DNA of 64,000 nucleotides from Bacillus sp. FJAT-14578 (GCF_000504165.1 NZ_AYSE01000001.1:992001-1056000); one strand, 5' to 3'; counted from the first letter of the stretch, positions 28,942 to 42,525 are shown. The notes: generated by a model not told the origin, from the letters alone. Made by a program: numbers and translations.

Positions 28942-28977
28942 ACAAATCCTCCTGCATTCTTTGATGTAATTATATGC

Positions 28978-29007
28978 TAGTATCTCCCTGCATAAGTTGG
29001 AATAAAC
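28978..29007 (-). promoter_or_regulatory. Sigma-F promoter of lonB
   Basis: Minus strand GTTTA (29003-29007), 15 nt, GGAGATACTA (28978-28987): the -10 fits the GGnnAnAnTW forespore pattern at every fixed base and the spacing is exact. B. subtilis lonB is a known sigma-F gene. Confidence 0.7.
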
Positions 29008-29040
29008 CGTTTCTCGACAAAAAATGGTTTTTGAAAAGAA

Positions 29041-29147
29041 GAGGGTGACTCAAAAGGTCTAAAAAGCAGACCTTTTGAGTCACCCTTCTGAAAAGACCCG
29101 TCATGAGAATCCAGTAAAGTCAAAGATTCAGTAACGGGTCCTTTCAG
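29041..29147. repeat. Family B two-hairpin repeat, copy 1
   Basis: Hairpin 2 at 29043-29085 (GGGTGACTCAAAAGGTCT perfect 18-bp stem). Hairpin 1 at 29088-29147 has outer arms CTGAAAAGACCCGT/ACGGGTCCTTTCAG and, on minus, the conserved loop TTTACTGGATTCTCA. It is inverted relative to the copies at 47641 and 62507. Confidence 0.75.
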
Positions 29148-29170
29148 TAAAAAATAATTTTTGCGGCCTA

Positions 29171-29265
29171 TTTATCCCTCATTAACGGGCAGTAAAAGCC
29201 CGATAAGATCAACTAACCATCAGTGAGAGATGAAGGAAAACTCCCACTGATGGAAGTTTCCTTTA
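29171..29265. repeat. Family A repeat, full copy between clpX and lonB
   Basis: TTATCCCTCATTAACGGGCAG at the left end, internal AACTAACCATCAGTG and CCCACTGATGG (complementary arms), and GAAGTTTCCTTTAT at the right end. Confidence 0.8.
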
Positions 29266-29339
29266 TGACCTATAGAACACCACTTAGATGTAGAGCTTTG
29301 CCATCAGGACATGTCTAAGATTCTAAATGGATATATATT

Positions 29340-30605
29340 TTAGGCAGATGTTTTGCTTCCTGCTTCAAGGGTAGATCCGTCTTCTAATAAAAGACGCGGC
29401 GCTGATTGTTTCGCTACCGTATCCCCCGTAATGATACATTTCGCGATATCTTCACGTGAAGGCAGCTCGAACATCACATCAAGCATGATTCCTTCAATAA
29501 TAGAACGAAGACCGCGCGCTCCTGTTTTACGTTCAATTGCCTTTTTGGCGATTTCTACAAGAGCTTCTTCTTCAAACTCAAGTTCTACTTCATCTAACTC
29601 GAGCATTTTTTGATATTGTTTTACAAGAGCATTTTTCGGTTTTGTTAAAATTTCAACCAATGCTTCTTCATCTAATGGCTCAAGGCTTGCAATAACCGGA
29701 AGACGACCAATGAATTCCGGAATTAGGCCGAACTTCAATAAGTCTTCAGGCAGGACTTTTGAAAGAATTTCCTTTTGTGTGAAATCTTCTTGTTTAGACT
29801 CCGAGCCGAATCCGATGACCTTTTTACCTAGACGGCGTTTAATGATTTGCTCGATTCCGTCAAACGCACCACCGCAAATAAATAAGATATTCGTTGTATC
29901 AATTTGAATGAACTCTTGATGAGGGTGTTTTCTTCCACCTTGAGGGGGTACACTTGCAACAGTACCTTCTAAAATTTTAAGTAAGGCTTGCTGCACCCCT
30001 TCACCGGATACATCTCTTGTGATAGACGGATTTTCTGATTTACGTGCAACTTTATCGATTTCATCAATATAAATAATCCCTTTTTCAGCCTTTTCAACAT
30101 CATAGTCAGCTGCTTGGATTAATTTCAATAAAATGTTTTCTACATCTTCCCCCACATAACCCGCTTCTGTCAAAGAAGTGGCATCTGCAATGGCAAACGG
30201 TACATTTAAAATACGCGCCAATGTTTGGGCAAGCAAGGTCTTACCGCTACCAGTCGGTCCAATCATCGCGATGTTACTTTTCGAAAGCTCAACATCGTCA
30301 ATTTTGCTATTGGAATTAATCCGTTTGTAATGGTTATATACTGCAACGGACAATGCTTTTTTGGCAGCGTCCTGGCCAATTACGTATTCGTCTAAAATTT
30401 CGCAAATTTCTTTTGGCTTCGGAACGTCTTTAAACTCTACTTCCTCTTCTGAACCTAATTCTTCTTCGACGATTTCTGTACATAATTCAATACATTCATC
30501 GCAAATATATACACCAGGCCCAGCGACTAATTTACGAACTTGATCTTGTGTTTTACCACAGAATGAACATTTGAGTTGTCCTTTTTCATCATTAAACTTA
30601 AACAT
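29340..30605 (-). CDS. clpX: ClpX, ATPase subunit of the ClpXP protease
   Basis: 421 residues. The N-terminal zinc-binding domain has four cysteines (CSFC and CDEC, about residues 13-39). Walker A is GPTGSGKT (about 116-123), Walker B is IIYIDEIDK, a pore-loop GYVGEDVE and sensor-2 GARGLRSI are present. It unfolds SsrA-tagged and other substrates for ClpP. It lies between lonB and tig as in B. subtilis. GGGGTGA precedes ATG 30605. Confidence 0.98.
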   Translation of the reverse strand: MFKFNDEKGQLKCSFCGKTQDQVRKLVAGPGVYICDECIELCTEIVEEELGSEEEVEFKDVPKPKEICEILDEYVIGQDAAKKALSVAVYNHYKRINSNSKIDDVELSKSNIAMIGPTGSGKTLLAQTLARILNVPFAIADATSLTEAGYVGEDVENILLKLIQAADYDVEKAEKGIIYIDEIDKVARKSENPSITRDVSGEGVQQALLKILEGTVASVPPQGGRKHPHQEFIQIDTTNILFICGGAFDGIEQIIKRRLGKKVIGFGSESKQEDFTQKEILSKVLPEDLLKFGLIPEFIGRLPVIASLEPLDEEALVEILTKPKNALVKQYQKMLELDEVELEFEEEALVEIAKKAIERKTGARGLRSIIEGIMLDVMFELPSREDIAKCIITGDTVAKQSAPRLLLEDGSTLEAGSKTSA

Positions 30606-30704
30606 GATTTCACCCCTTGTAGTTTTTCAATTTTCCGGAGTTTTTCCCATCCATTTAGAAAGCCAATAGAATAAAATGTCTTTTCAAGCAGATGACAAGC
30701 CTCT

Positions 30705-30835
30705 TATAAAGGAAACTTCCATTAAGGGGGATTTTTTTCCTCCCGACTAATGGTTGAATTACTCTTATCGAACTTTCACGGGTAGTAAGGTTCTTCCATT
30801 ATGCTAAATCTTACTGCTCGTTAAAGCGGGATAAA
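30705..30835. repeat. Family A repeat, upstream of clpX
   Basis: TATAAAGGAAACTTCCATTA at the left end, internal CCCGACTAATGGTTGAATTA, right end ACTGCTCGTTAAAGCGGG. Between 30836 and 31120 I see no gene or site. Confidence 0.75.
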
Positions 30836-31120
30836 ACATGGCGGTTTTTTCTTTTTTCAGCCTCTGTCCGCTTTCCTTTAAGCTTAGCAATAGAAAACAG
30901 TATATTTTATACCCCAACGAATTCATTCTTCCTTCTTTCTTTGTCATGCCATTCACGAAAAGAAAAAGTATTGTATTGCATTTTACCATAAACGAAAAAG
31001 AAATAGATACTAAAAACATTCTTATGTACAAAAATTCTCTACAAACAAGGCTTCGTGCTGATTCATTATGTAATTCTTTATTCTATAAGGCTTTTCTGTA
31101 TGATAATGGATGTTAATGTG

Positions 31121-31153
31121 TATAAAACAAGGCACGATCAAGTCGCGCCTTGT
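31121..31153 (-). terminator. Terminator of tig
   Basis: ACAAGGCACGA pairs with TCGCGCCTTGT (one A/C mismatch), 5-nt loop, TTTTAT on the minus side. Confidence 0.85.
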
Positions 31154-31165
31154 TCTTACTTATTA

Positions 31166-32446
31166 TTATGCAACAGTTTTGCTGTTTTCTACAAGAAAAT
31201 CGATTGCTTTACGAATTTTAAGATCTTCTTTTAATCCGTCAACGCTAACCATACCTTTGATGTTTTCAGCAGGAATGTTGTACATCTCAGCCATTTTAGC
31301 TAATTCAGCTTCCGCTTCTTCATCAGAAATTTCAAGATTTTCAGCTTTTGCGATTGCTTCTAATGTTAAATTGATTTTCACACGCTTTTCAGCATCTGGA
31401 CGCATTTGGTCGCGAAGCGCTTTTTCATCTTGACCAGAGAACTGGTAGTACAACTCAAGGTTTAAACCTTGCATTTGAAGACGTTGTTCGAATTCTTGCA
31501 TCATACGGTCGCTCTCTGTATTGAACATTGCTTCTGGGATTTCCACTTCAGCATTATCAGCAGCTTTTTCCACTAACGCATCACGAAGAGCACCTTCTGA
31601 TTCGTTTGTTTTTTCTGTTTGTAAACGCTCTTGGATTTTTGCTTTCAATGCATCAAGAGTTTCAACTTCTTCGTCTACATCTTTAGCAAACTCATCGTCT
31701 AAAGCTGGAAGTTCTTTTGATTTCACTTCATGTACTTTCGTTTTGAACACAGCTGCTTTACCAGCTAATTCTTCTGCATGGTACTCTTCAGGGAATGTTA
31801 CTTCCACGTCTTTTTCAGCCCCAGCTTCTAAGCCCACTAATTGATCTTCAAATCCTGGGATGAATGTGCCAGAACCGATTTCTAAAGAGTAGTTTTCGCC
31901 TTTTCCGCCTTCGAACGCTTCACCGTCTACGAAGCCTTCGAAATCGATAACTGTCATATCGCCTTGTTCGATTGCACCTTCTTTAACTACTAACTCAGCG
32001 TGACGCTCTTGAAGAGTTTTCAACTCAGCTTCAACGTCTGCATCTGTTACAGTTGTATCCAGTTTCTCCACTTCTAAGCCTTTATAATCGCCTAATTTCA
32101 CTTCAGGCTTTACTATTACTTTCGCAGTGAAGATGACATTTTCGCCTTGTTCGATTTTTTCGATGTCGATTTCCGGACGATCTACAGGTTCGATCCCTGT
32201 TTCTTCAACGGCTTTGCTGTAAGCTTCCGGTAAGATGATATCTAATGCATCTTGATATAAAGATTCCACACCAAAACGTTTTTCAAACATTGCGCGCGGC
32301 ATTTTACCTTTACGGAATCCAGGTACGTTCACTTGTTTCACAACTTTTTGGAACGCTTTATCTAATGCTTCATTGAATTGAGCAGCTTCAACTTCTACAG
32401 TTAAAACTCCTTGGTTTGCTTCTTGTTTTTCCCACTTTGCAGACAT
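31166..32446 (-). CDS. tig: Trigger factor (ribosome-associated chaperone / prolyl isomerase)
   Basis: 426 residues. Ribosome-binding domain with the signature [17 protein letters not shown] (about 43-60), an FKBP-type isomerase domain (about 150-245, [15 protein letters not shown] and FIPGFEDQL), and a C-terminal helical arm. The frame opens at 32467, but ATG 32446 has GGAGG 9 nt upstream and gives the usual MSAKWEKQE start. Confidence 0.98.
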   Translation of the reverse strand: MSAKWEKQEANQGVLTVEVEAAQFNEALDKAFQKVVKQVNVPGFRKGKMPRAMFEKRFGVESLYQDALDIILPEAYSKAVEETGIEPVDRPEIDIEKIEQGENVIFTAKVIVKPEVKLGDYKGLEVEKLDTTVTDADVEAELKTLQERHAELVVKEGAIEQGDMTVIDFEGFVDGEAFEGGKGENYSLEIGSGTFIPGFEDQLVGLEAGAEKDVEVTFPEEYHAEELAGKAAVFKTKVHEVKSKELPALDDEFAKDVDEEVETLDALKAKIQERLQTEKTNESEGALRDALVEKAADNAEVEIPEAMFNTESDRMMQEFEQRLQMQGLNLELYYQFSGQDEKALRDQMRPDAEKRVKINLTLEAIAKAENLEISDEEAEAELAKMAEMYNIPAENIKGMVSVDGLKEDLKIRKAIDFLVENSKTVA

Positions 32447-32570
32447 GTATGTTTCCCTCCAACGCATGGTTTTAAAATATAGTAGTTTTGAACAGATAAT
32501 GAATCTACCTTGTCCATCATCTATCTCATTCCCACTTCATAGTATGTAGGAAAGATTGTAAACTTCAGAC

Positions 32571-32656
32571 GCACAAGATGTGCCGGCAAAGACACTGAGG
32601 CGGACCCCGAACTGTTCATCTTTGTTCCTGCCAAAGTCTACTTTTCTTGTGCAAAT
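32571..32656. repeat. Inverted repeat between tig and ysoA
   Basis: GCACAAGA and TCTTGTGC, 8-bp arms about 70 nt apart, enclose GGCAAAGACACTG and CTGCCAAAGTC segments. It may fold, but no T run or known motif is present. Confidence 0.3.
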
Positions 32657-32718
32657 ATGCATTATGCAACCACTATATTATACCATACAACTCTAGTGTT
32701 GCAACTAAACGGCGCTTT

Positions 32719-33708
32719 TTATATACTAGAAAATTCTTCAATTTCTCTTATTTTCTCTATCGCCTTGCTTAATTCCTGCTCGTCAACCCCATATAATTCC
32801 GCTATATTTGGAAGAGAAGATTGCAGCCCTTGCATATCCATGGCCACATAATGTACAGCACCAGCCCATGTAAGCGATTCTAACGGTTCCGGAAGAAAAG
32901 GAAACAACATGAACAAATGGTGGTGCCAAAGTTCTTGCGCCACTTGAAGCAGCGTAGGATTCAGCTGCCCGATGTGACTCTCAATCATTTTTTCCACTTC
33001 CTGAATGAAAGGATGATGAACGACCGATTGTAAATAAGGTAAATCCAACCTCATCTTTCGGTTGAATTTTGTCACTTCTGCTGTTCCATTCATTTCTTCT
33101 GTCAGCATCCATTTTGCCGTCAGCGTTTTGACGATCGGATGTACGTTTTCTTCTTTTAAAATATTGCGGCAAAACGATAAATGTCGTTTAGGATCCGCCC
33201 CTCTCAGAGAACCGATCATTTCCATTTGTTGTTGAACCGTTGCATGACGAAATGCTTCCCACCTCTCATCTTCCGATTCTTCGACTGCATCGTCGCCGTT
33301 TGCTCTTGTTTTGAAGAACTCAAACAATTTATAAAAGTGCTCGGCATGTTCAGCCGGCAACCGCTGTTCTTGCATAACAACCGAAAGCGTTTCGTAACCT
33401 TCCTTATAAGCCCCTGCCTGAATCAATATCATCATGTAAATTTGCAGGATACTGTAATAATCGCCAATCCCTTGGTTCAGCATTTCCTTACAATGTTCTT
33501 TGGCTTCTTTTAACTCTCCGATTTCAAATAGACACATGATCAACCCTATTAACAGTTCAGGATTCTCCTCATCTATTTCAACCGCTTGACGAAAGAGAGG
33601 AAGTGCCTCATGGTACCGCTTCTCTTCCATTAAAGATGTGGCCTTCTCAATCACACGTCTCTTTAAATTAGGAAACGACACTAGTTTCCCTGAATCTTTG
33701 TGGTTCAT
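32719..33708 (-). CDS. ysoA: TPR-repeat protein YsoA
   Basis: 329 residues. TPR-like helices occur at about 20-110 (ERYHEALPLFRQAVEIDEENPEL in spirit, ELKEAKEHCKEMLNQG). The C-terminal half has the feature WHHHLFMLFPFLPEP. Function unknown; the name rests on position after tig and size as in B. subtilis. ATG 33708 is used because GAGGA precedes it; the frame opens 8 codons earlier. Confidence 0.8.
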   Translation of the reverse strand: MNHKDSGKLVSFPNLKRRVIEKATSLMEEKRYHEALPLFRQAVEIDEENPELLIGLIMCLFEIGELKEAKEHCKEMLNQGIGDYYSILQIYMMILIQAGAYKEGYETLSVVMQEQRLPAEHAEHFYKLFEFFKTRANGDDAVEESEDERWEAFRHATVQQQMEMIGSLRGADPKRHLSFCRNILKEENVHPIVKTLTAKWMLTEEMNGTAEVTKFNRKMRLDLPYLQSVVHHPFIQEVEKMIESHIGQLNPTLLQVAQELWHHHLFMLFPFLPEPLESLTWAGAVHYVAMDMQGLQSSLPNIAELYGVDEQELSKAIEKIREIEEFSSI

Positions 33709-33881
33709 TTGTCTTCCTCGCTTCACACCCATTTGATTTTCAGTTTAGCAAGGAACACCTGCAAAGACAAGGAAAGTCCTTTGTTCTTCATACGCTGTAA
33801 ATAAATTACTTCACGTAATTCCTCTTCCCTGAAAACAGGAAATTCTTTTATGTATTTATGTGATGAACATCTTGAATAAAT

Positions 33882-33927
33882 AAAAAACATGAGGCATGGA
33901 TGCTTCATCCATGCCTCATGTTTTTTT
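33882..33927. terminator. Terminator of the ilv-leu operon
   Basis: Perfect 21-bp stem (ACATGAGGCATGGATG core) with a 3-nt loop and T runs on both strands, 83 nt after leuD. Serves the operon on minus. Confidence 0.92.
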
Positions 33928-33960
33928 GATTTTAAGCAAATTCACAAAGTTAAGGTGAAT

Positions 33961-34012
33961 TTATCCCGCATTAACCGGGCAGTAAGACCCCCACTGATGG
34001 AAGTTTCCTTTA
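33961..34012. repeat. Family A repeat, short copy at the leuD end
   Basis: TTATCCCGCATTAACCGGGC to GATGGAAGTTTCCTTTA. The terminal TAAAGG of the element supplies the TAA stop of leuD. Confidence 0.8.
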
Positions 34013-34588
34013 TCTATTTTCGAAAGCGGTAATAGCTGAACCGAACGACAGCGTATAATCAATTTCATCCCAGCCATTTAATAGCATATTTTTCCAATGG
34101 CCGTTAATCTCGAAGCTTCGTTGGAAGCCTTGATTATCTTTGATGGTCTGTTCTCCTAAATCAATGGTACACTCGTATTCCGCCTGCTTAGATTGTTCCA
34201 ATAAGTATTGGACATCTTCAACCGGCAATGTAATGGGTAATACTCCATTTTTCAAGCAGTTTTGATGAAAAATATCGGCAAATGACGGAGCAACGACAGC
34301 CTTAAAGCCATAATCCATGAGTGCCCATGGAGCATGTTCACGAGAAGAGCCGCAGCCAAAGTTTTCATTGGCTACTAAAATAGTCGCTCCTTCATTCTCC
34401 GGATAATTTAATTCAAATTCCGGATTAGGCGTTCCGTCCTGGTTGTATCGCCAATCAAAAAATAAAAACTGACCAAAGCCGCTGCGCTCAATTCGTTTTA
34501 AAAACTGCTTTGGAATAATTTGATCTGTATCGATGTTGGAACGGTTTAATCCTGCTACTTTTCCTGTATGACAAGTAAATGGATTCAT
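34010..34588 (-). CDS. leuD: 3-isopropylmalate dehydratase small subunit
   Basis: 192 residues, swivelling domain of the aconitase family; with LeuC it isomerises 2- to 3-isopropylmalate in leucine synthesis. Seen: NIDTDQIIPKQFLK, NFGCGSSREHAPWAL and NGVLPI. Its stop codon lies in the family A repeat. Last gene of the operon, 13 nt after leuC. Confidence 0.97.
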   Translation of the reverse strand: MNPFTCHTGKVAGLNRSNIDTDQIIPKQFLKRIERSGFGQFLFFDWRYNQDGTPNPEFELNYPENEGATILVANENFGCGSSREHAPWALMDYGFKAVVAPSFADIFHQNCLKNGVLPITLPVEDVQYLLEQSKQAEYECTIDLGEQTIKDNQGFQRSFEINGHWKNMLLNGWDEIDYTLSFGSAITAFENR

Positions 34589-34601
34589 ATGATCACCCCT
34601 C

Positions 34602-36017
34602 TTATATCACCACTGATTTTTCTAATGTGCGTACATCAACAAAATGGCCATGTAAAGCAGCCGCAGCAGCCATAGCAGGGCTGACTAAATGAGTGCGTGC
34701 CCCTTTACCTTGACGTCCCTCGAAATTACGATTAGACGTTGACGCACAATGCTCACCTTCAGGAACTAAATCGGAGTTCATCCCAAGGCACATGCTGCAG
34801 CCGGAATCACGCCAGTCAAAACCGGCTTCCACAAAAATTTGCGCTAAACCTTCTTCTTCTGCAATACGTTTAATTCGCTGAGAACCAGGTACGACAATTG
34901 CGTTAACTCCTGGCGCCACCTTTTTCCCTTTAATCACTTCGGCTGCCTCTCTTAAATCAGAAAGACGGGAGTTTGTACAGGAACCGATAAATACATGTTG
35001 AATCGCAATGGAGCTGATTGGCATGCCAGGCTCCAATCCCATATACTTCATCGCACTTTGACCCATTTTGCGGTCTACTTCTGTCGCAAAACTATCAAGG
35101 GTCGGAACGTTACCTGTTACATAACTGCTCATGGCCGGATTAGTCCCCCACGTTACAACAGGTTCAAGCTCAGAGGCATCTATTTCAAGTGTTTGATCGT
35201 ACTCTGCCCCTTCATCTGTCGCCAATGCACGCCACTTTTCTACAGCGGCATCAAACGCCGCTCCCTGCGGTGCGAATGTACGACCTTTCAAATAAGCAAA
35301 CGTCGTTTCATCGGGACTGATTAATCCGGCTTTCGCTCCTGCTTCAATCGACATATTACAGATGGTCATTCGTTCTTCCATCGATAGGTCGCGAATGCCT
35401 TCCCCTGTAAATTCAATAACATAGCCCGTACCAAAGTGGATACCGTATTTTTGGATGATAGCCAAAATAATATCTTTAGCTGTCACACCTTTTTGCTTTT
35501 TGCCTTTTACATGAACTTGCAACGTTTTCGGGCGGCTTTGCCATAACGTTTGCGTGGCCAGTACATGCTCCACTTCACTCGTACCGATTCCAAAAGCAAG
35601 GGCACCGAATGCTCCGTGTGTAGATGTATGGCTGTCTCCGCATACGATTGTTTTCCCTGGCTGCGTCAAACCTAATTCAGGTCCGATTACATGGACAATC
35701 CCATTCTCTTCATTTTCTAAATCTAATAGCTCTACCCCAAACTCGCGGCAATTATCGGCTAATGTATCGATTTGTTTTTTGGCAATGGCGTCTTCAATAA
35801 CAAAGCGGTTGACTGTTGGAACGTTGTGATCCATTGTTGCAAATGTCAAATCAGATCTTCTTACTTTCCGTTTGGTTGTACGAAGTCCCTCAAACGCCTG
35901 CGGTGATGTTACCTCATGCACAAGATGCAAATCGATATATAATAAATCGGGTTTCCCCTCTTCTTGGTGAACAACATGCTGTTCCCACACTTTTTCAATA
36001 ATATTTTTTGGTCTCAT
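34602..36017 (-). CDS. leuC: 3-isopropylmalate dehydratase large subunit
   Basis: 471 residues, aconitase family. The [4Fe-4S] cysteines are in IGSCTNSR (about 347) and CSMCLGMN (about 407-410). Other signatures are [13 protein letters not shown] and TMDHNVPT. It is separated from leuB by a 158-nt gap with a stable hairpin, unlike the tight spacing elsewhere in the operon. Confidence 0.98.
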   Translation of the reverse strand: MRPKNIIEKVWEQHVVHQEEGKPDLLYIDLHLVHEVTSPQAFEGLRTTKRKVRRSDLTFATMDHNVPTVNRFVIEDAIAKKQIDTLADNCREFGVELLDLENEENGIVHVIGPELGLTQPGKTIVCGDSHTSTHGAFGALAFGIGTSEVEHVLATQTLWQSRPKTLQVHVKGKKQKGVTAKDIILAIIQKYGIHFGTGYVIEFTGEGIRDLSMEERMTICNMSIEAGAKAGLISPDETTFAYLKGRTFAPQGAAFDAAVEKWRALATDEGAEYDQTLEIDASELEPVVTWGTNPAMSSYVTGNVPTLDSFATEVDRKMGQSAMKYMGLEPGMPISSIAIQHVFIGSCTNSRLSDLREAAEVIKGKKVAPGVNAIVVPGSQRIKRIAEEEGLAQIFVEAGFDWRDSGCSMCLGMNSDLVPEGEHCASTSNRNFEGRQGKGARTHLVSPAMAAAAALHGHFVDVRTLEKSVVI

Positions 36018-36098
36018 CTCTAAAGACCTCCCCTCTTTTTTCTATATATCACCATACTCAAAACGAAGACGGTCGCGGCACATCCCGCTTTTTAAAGG

Positions 36099-36151
36099 AA
36101 AGGATATCGCCCTTTATCTAACCTGCCGGGAAGACGAAGGGCGATATCTTT
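36099..36151 (-). promoter_or_regulatory. Intra-operon hairpin between leuB and leuC
   Basis: AAAGGATATCGCCCTT pairs with AAGGGCGATATCTTT across a loop of about 22 nt. The T run on minus is interrupted (CCTTTCCTTT). It could be a partial terminator, an mRNA-stabilising element or a processing site; processing within ilv-leu mRNA is known in B. subtilis. Confidence 0.6.
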
Positions 36152-36175
36152 ATTGATATAAGCTGTTGATTATCA

Positions 36176-37288
36176 TTACGTATAACAAGTCATGATTTTA
36201 GAAATTGCAGAGTCATCAACAATGGCATCAATGATTTCTTCTACCATTTTCGTAGTTGAAATACACCCTTTTCCATCCTTTGATAAATCTGCTGTGCGAT
36301 GACCGGCATTTAATACTTGCCCTACTGCCTTTTCAATCACTCTTGCCTCTTCCTCTAATTGGAAGGAATGGCGAAGTAGCATAGCGGCAGAAAGAATCGC
36401 AGCAATTGGATTCGCCTTATTCTGTCCTTCAATATCAGGAGCCGAACCATGGATTGGTTCATATACCGAAGGCCCCGTCGTTGATAAACTAGCTGAAGGT
36501 AACATTCCAAGAGAACCCGTTAGCATAGAAGCTTCGTCACTTAAAATATCGCCAAACATATTTTCCGTTACGATTACATCAAATCGTTTCGGGTTTCTGA
36601 TTAAATGCATAGCGGCAGCGTCAACAAGCATATGCTCCAATTCTACATCAGGATATTGCTTTGCCACTTCTTCCGCTACTTCCCGCCATAGACGACTGGA
36701 CTCCAAAACATTCGCTTTATCAACTGACGTCACTTTCTTTCGGCGCTTAGACGCAATTTCAAAGGCTGATTCTATGATCCGTTTGATTTCCGTACGTTTA
36801 TAAACAAGTGTATCAATCGCGACTTCTTCTCCTTGCTCTACTTTACGTTCTCTCGGCTCACCGAAATAGATTCCGCCTAGCAGCTCACGAACAATAATGA
36901 AATCCACACCTTCGATATATTCCTTTTTTAAAGGTGAAGCATCAATTAAACTCGGATAAAAGGAAACAGGTCGTAAATTAGCGTACACATCAAGTGTTTT
37001 ACGCATTGCCAGCAACCCTTTTTCAGGGCGTATATTGGCAGGAAGAGCATCCCATTTAGGCCCTCCTACCGAGCCGAGAAGAACGGCATCTGCTTGTTGA
37101 CAAATTTGAACAGTAGCGTCTGGAAAAGGATTCCCCACTTGATCGATTGCATCACCGCCGATCAGGCCATGTGTGAATTCAAATTGATGTTCAAAACAGT
37201 TGGCGACTGCTTTAAGTACCTCAACAGCCCCTTTTGTCACTTCTTTACCAACGCCGTCACCTGGTAATACTGCAATTGTCTTTTTCAT
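36176..37288 (-). CDS. leuB: 3-isopropylmalate dehydrogenase
   Basis: 370 residues, beta-decarboxylating dehydrogenase using NAD. Seen: LPGDGVGKEV, the substrate Arg region (RPEKGLLAMRKTL, ANLRPV), the metal-binding MFGDILSDEASML and adenosine-binding EPIHGSAPDI. ATG 37288 (GGAGAGG upstream) is chosen over the frame opening at 37306. Confidence 0.97.
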   Translation of the reverse strand: MKKTIAVLPGDGVGKEVTKGAVEVLKAVANCFEHQFEFTHGLIGGDAIDQVGNPFPDATVQICQQADAVLLGSVGGPKWDALPANIRPEKGLLAMRKTLDVYANLRPVSFYPSLIDASPLKKEYIEGVDFIIVRELLGGIYFGEPRERKVEQGEEVAIDTLVYKRTEIKRIIESAFEIASKRRKKVTSVDKANVLESSRLWREVAEEVAKQYPDVELEHMLVDAAAMHLIRNPKRFDVIVTENMFGDILSDEASMLTGSLGMLPSASLSTTGPSVYEPIHGSAPDIEGQNKANPIAAILSAAMLLRHSFQLEEEARVIEKAVGQVLNAGHRTADLSKDGKGCISTTKMVEEIIDAIVDDSAISKIMTCYT

Positions 37289-37323
37289 GTCACCTCTCCT
37301 TTCCATCCACGAGAAAAAGGATA

Positions 37324-39874
<2,551 letters not shown>

Positions 39875-39939
39875 CTATTCTCTCCCTTTATCTTTTTAAT
39901 TTGATTATTCTGTATTTTAAGGTTAATAATCAGCTACAT

Positions 39940-40458
39940 TTATAGAATTGATGATACCTTTTGTTGGGCAGTTTGCTTTTGAGTTCCACGAGGGAAAGCA
40001 ATAGTACCTGTCCGGATAACTTCCTTTACCCCGTAAGGTCTTAGCAAATCGAGAATCGCCTCAATCTTGCCGGATTCTCCGGTTACTTGAATAATAACGC
40101 TGTCCCGGCTCACATCAATAATCGTGGCTCTGAACGGCTCGATTAAAGCATACAGCTCATTCCTTACAGCTGGAGCTGACGCTACTTTAATGAGGGCTAA
40201 CTCCCTGGCGACAGTCGCTTGATCTGTAATGTCCTGTACTTTCAGGACATCAATTTGCTTATTCAGCTGCTTAATAACTTGTTCCGCTGACTTTTCGTCT
40301 TCTACATTCGCGACAAAGGTCATACGTGAAACACCCTCTGTTTCGGTATGACCTACCGAAATGCTTTCAATATTGTAATCACGTTTTGTGAATAAGCCGG
40401 TAATACGGTTTAAAACCCCTGCTCTGTTATTAACCGTTGCTGTAATGATTCGTTTCAC
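39940..40458 (-). CDS. ilvH: Acetolactate synthase small (regulatory) subunit
   Basis: 172 residues. N-terminal ACT domain ([21 protein letters not shown], about 3-75) gives valine feedback; C-terminal domain about 85-160. Start is GTG overlapping the ilvB stop by 4 nt (GTGA). Confidence 0.96.
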   Translation of the reverse strand: MKRIITATVNNRAGVLNRITGLFTKRDYNIESISVGHTETEGVSRMTFVANVEDEKSAEQVIKQLNKQIDVLKVQDITDQATVARELALIKVASAPAVRNELYALIEPFRATIIDVSRDSVIIQVTGESGKIEAILDLLRPYGVKEVIRTGTIAFPRGTQKQTAQQKVSSIL

Positions 40459-42182
40459 GGTTTCACCCCCACCATTTCATGCAAGCCTTTTCCAGGTGCC
40501 ACCATCGGATACACATTCTCTGTTGGTGCTACATAGAAATTCATTAGAACTGGTTCTTTCGTTGCGAATGCCTCTTTTAATACTTCATGAGCCTCTTGTT
40601 CATTGGAAGCTTGAAGCCCTTTAATTCCATAAGCTTCAGCAAGCTTTAACCAGTTTGGCTGATTTGGAATTAAAGAATGAGAGTAGCGTTCCTCATAGAA
40701 AATTTCCTGCCACTGACGAACCATTCCCAATGATTGGTTATTGATAATGACCACTTTAACTGGTAAATCAAGTTCTTTAAGAACGGAAAGCTCTTGAAGA
40801 GTCATTTGAAAGCCTGCATCTCCTACAATCGCCACAACAGTTGCTTCACGATCAGCCAATTGAGCGCCAATCGCTGCCGGAAAACCAAATCCCATGGTGC
40901 CTAACCCGCCGGATGTGACCCATTTGTTCGGATCGTTAAACTTATAATATTGAGCCGTCCACATTTGATGCTGTCCGACATCTGTTGTCACAATTGCTTC
41001 ACCTTTTGTATACTGGTGAATTAACTCAATAACTTGCTGCGGTTTTAACAACTCATCTGATTTTTCATACCAAAGAGGATATTCTTGCTTTCTTTCAGAT
41101 AATTCTTTATGCCACTGTGCAAAGTCTCCTTTTGCACTCTCTTGCAATAATAACTGTGTTAGCACTTCTTTCGCATCGCCTACAATTGGAATTTGAGTCG
41201 GAACATTTTTTCCGATTTCAGCCGGGTCGATATCAATGTGAGCCACCGTCGCATTTGGAGCGAAATGCTTTAAGTTGCCTGTTACCCGATCATCAAAACG
41301 AGCTCCGATGCTGATGAGTAAATCACATTCGTATAAAGCCATGTTAGCGGTATATGTCCCATGCATTCCAGCCATTCCTAAATGGAGCGGATGATTAGCC
41401 GGGAATCCTCCCAAACCGAGCAGCGTGCTGGCAACCGGAATGTTTTCACGTTCCACGTATTTTTTAAACTGTTCTGACGCATGGGCATGAAGTATACCTG
41501 CTCCGGCTAAAATTACTGGTTTCTTCGCTTGTTTGACCGCTTCTGTCAGTTTCTTCACTTGCAGCAAGTTAGGATTATAAGTGGGTTGATAACCCGGAAG
41601 ATTCACTTCTTGGTCGTAAGAGAATTCTCCAGCTCCTGCTGCCATATCTTTTGGAATATCAATCAATACCGGACCAGGTCTTCCTGTTGTCGCGATATGA
41701 AAAGCTTCTTTAATGATTTTCGGCAAGTCTTCCACACGACGCACTTGGTAACTGTGTTTTGTAATTGGCATTGTAATACCTAATACATCCGCTTCTTGGA
41801 AAGCGTCTGATCCAATTACATTGGAAGCAACTTGACCAGTGAAAACTACTAACGGGAGTGAATCAATCATTGCATCTGCCAAACCTGTAACAATGTTTGT
41901 TGCACCGGGACCGCTTGTCGCAATGACTACACCCGGGTTTCCGGAAATTCTTGCATATCCTTCCGCTGCATGAATGCCGCCTTGCTCATGACGCGTTAAT
42001 ACATGGAACATGCCCGAGTTATAGAGCTTATCATAAATGGGAAGGACTGCGCCGCCTGGATAACCGAAGATGACTTCTACATTCTCCCTCTTTAATGCCT
42101 CAATCATCATTTCTGCCCCACTCATTTTCACCTTTGCACTTACAGGTTCTTTCGTTTGCATATTGGCTCCCACTGTCCCCAT
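40455..42182 (-). CDS. ilvB: Acetolactate synthase large (catalytic) subunit
   Basis: 575 residues, thiamine-diphosphate enzyme. Seen: [13 protein letters not shown], the catalytic-Glu region [20 protein letters not shown], and the ThDP/Mg motif GDAGFQMT followed by [12 protein letters not shown]. The open frame continues to GTG 42227, but that lies inside the T-box terminator stem. ATG 42182 gives the B. subtilis-like MGT start, so it is used. GAGG is 11 nt upstream. Confidence 0.97.
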   Translation of the reverse strand: MGTVGANMQTKEPVSAKVKMSGAEMMIEALKRENVEVIFGYPGGAVLPIYDKLYNSGMFHVLTRHEQGGIHAAEGYARISGNPGVVIATSGPGATNIVTGLADAMIDSLPLVVFTGQVASNVIGSDAFQEADVLGITMPITKHSYQVRRVEDLPKIIKEAFHIATTGRPGPVLIDIPKDMAAGAGEFSYDQEVNLPGYQPTYNPNLLQVKKLTEAVKQAKKPVILAGAGILHAHASEQFKKYVERENIPVASTLLGLGGFPANHPLHLGMAGMHGTYTANMALYECDLLISIGARFDDRVTGNLKHFAPNATVAHIDIDPAEIGKNVPTQIPIVGDAKEVLTQLLLQESAKGDFAQWHKELSERKQEYPLWYEKSDELLKPQQVIELIHQYTKGEAIVTTDVGQHQMWTAQYYKFNDPNKWVTSGGLGTMGFGFPAAIGAQLADREATVVAIVGDAGFQMTLQELSVLKELDLPVKVVIINNQSLGMVRQWQEIFYEERYSHSLIPNQPNWLKLAEAYGIKGLQASNEQEAHEVLKEAFATKEPVLMNFYVAPTENVYPMVAPGKGLHEMVGVKP

Positions 42183-42210
42183 CCTTTCTTTCGCCTCATT
42201 TTTATCAAAT

Positions 42211-42525
42211 AAAAAAAGTCTTTCCACCCCATAATAGACCTAATACGTCATAGGCCAAAGGGGTGGAAAGACTCTCTCTTTCCACGGTACCACCCTTGTT
42301 CGCAGCCATAATGGCTGCCTCGGGAATGCAATCGACGGATTGCATTCATTTTGGTAACGGGTATAGTTTACAATTTTACACCCGTCCAGTCCTACTCTTT
42401 ACGATTTCAGACTGGCACTCGGAGGTGAGTTCGTCCTAAGGGGGTAACACCGGCTTCCAGCAACCCGGCTCTCTGTTGATACCTGATTCCTTAAGATTAC
42501 TTATCCTCTTCTTCGCTTTACTATA
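42211..42525 (-). promoter_or_regulatory. T-box riboswitch (Leu, CUC specifier) of the ilv-leu operon
   Basis: Minus-strand order: stem I with AGAGAG and GAAGCCGGTG motifs, a specifier region GGACGAACTCACC with CTC followed by A, AGTAGGACTGG, then the T-box AAGGGTGGTACCGTGG (about 42283-42298) and a terminator (42211-42272, 13-bp arms GTCTTTCCACCCC) with seven T. Uncharged tRNA-Leu should allow read-through. B. subtilis ilv-leu has the same type of leader. Confidence 0.93.

Noticed and set aside
30804..31116. Two AT-rich frames (75 residues minus, 92 residues plus) between clpX and tig
   Set aside because: They overlap each other and the family A repeat, and neither has a Shine-Dalgarno or recognisable protein features.
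33723..33908. 61-residue frame on minus after leuD
   Set aside because: Its start codon lies in the loop of the ilv-leu terminator and it has no ribosome site; the sequence is the hairpin plus spacer.
42183..42227. Longer ilvB start at GTG 42227
   Set aside because: Those codons form the T-box terminator stem and T run; family comparison supports ATG 42182.
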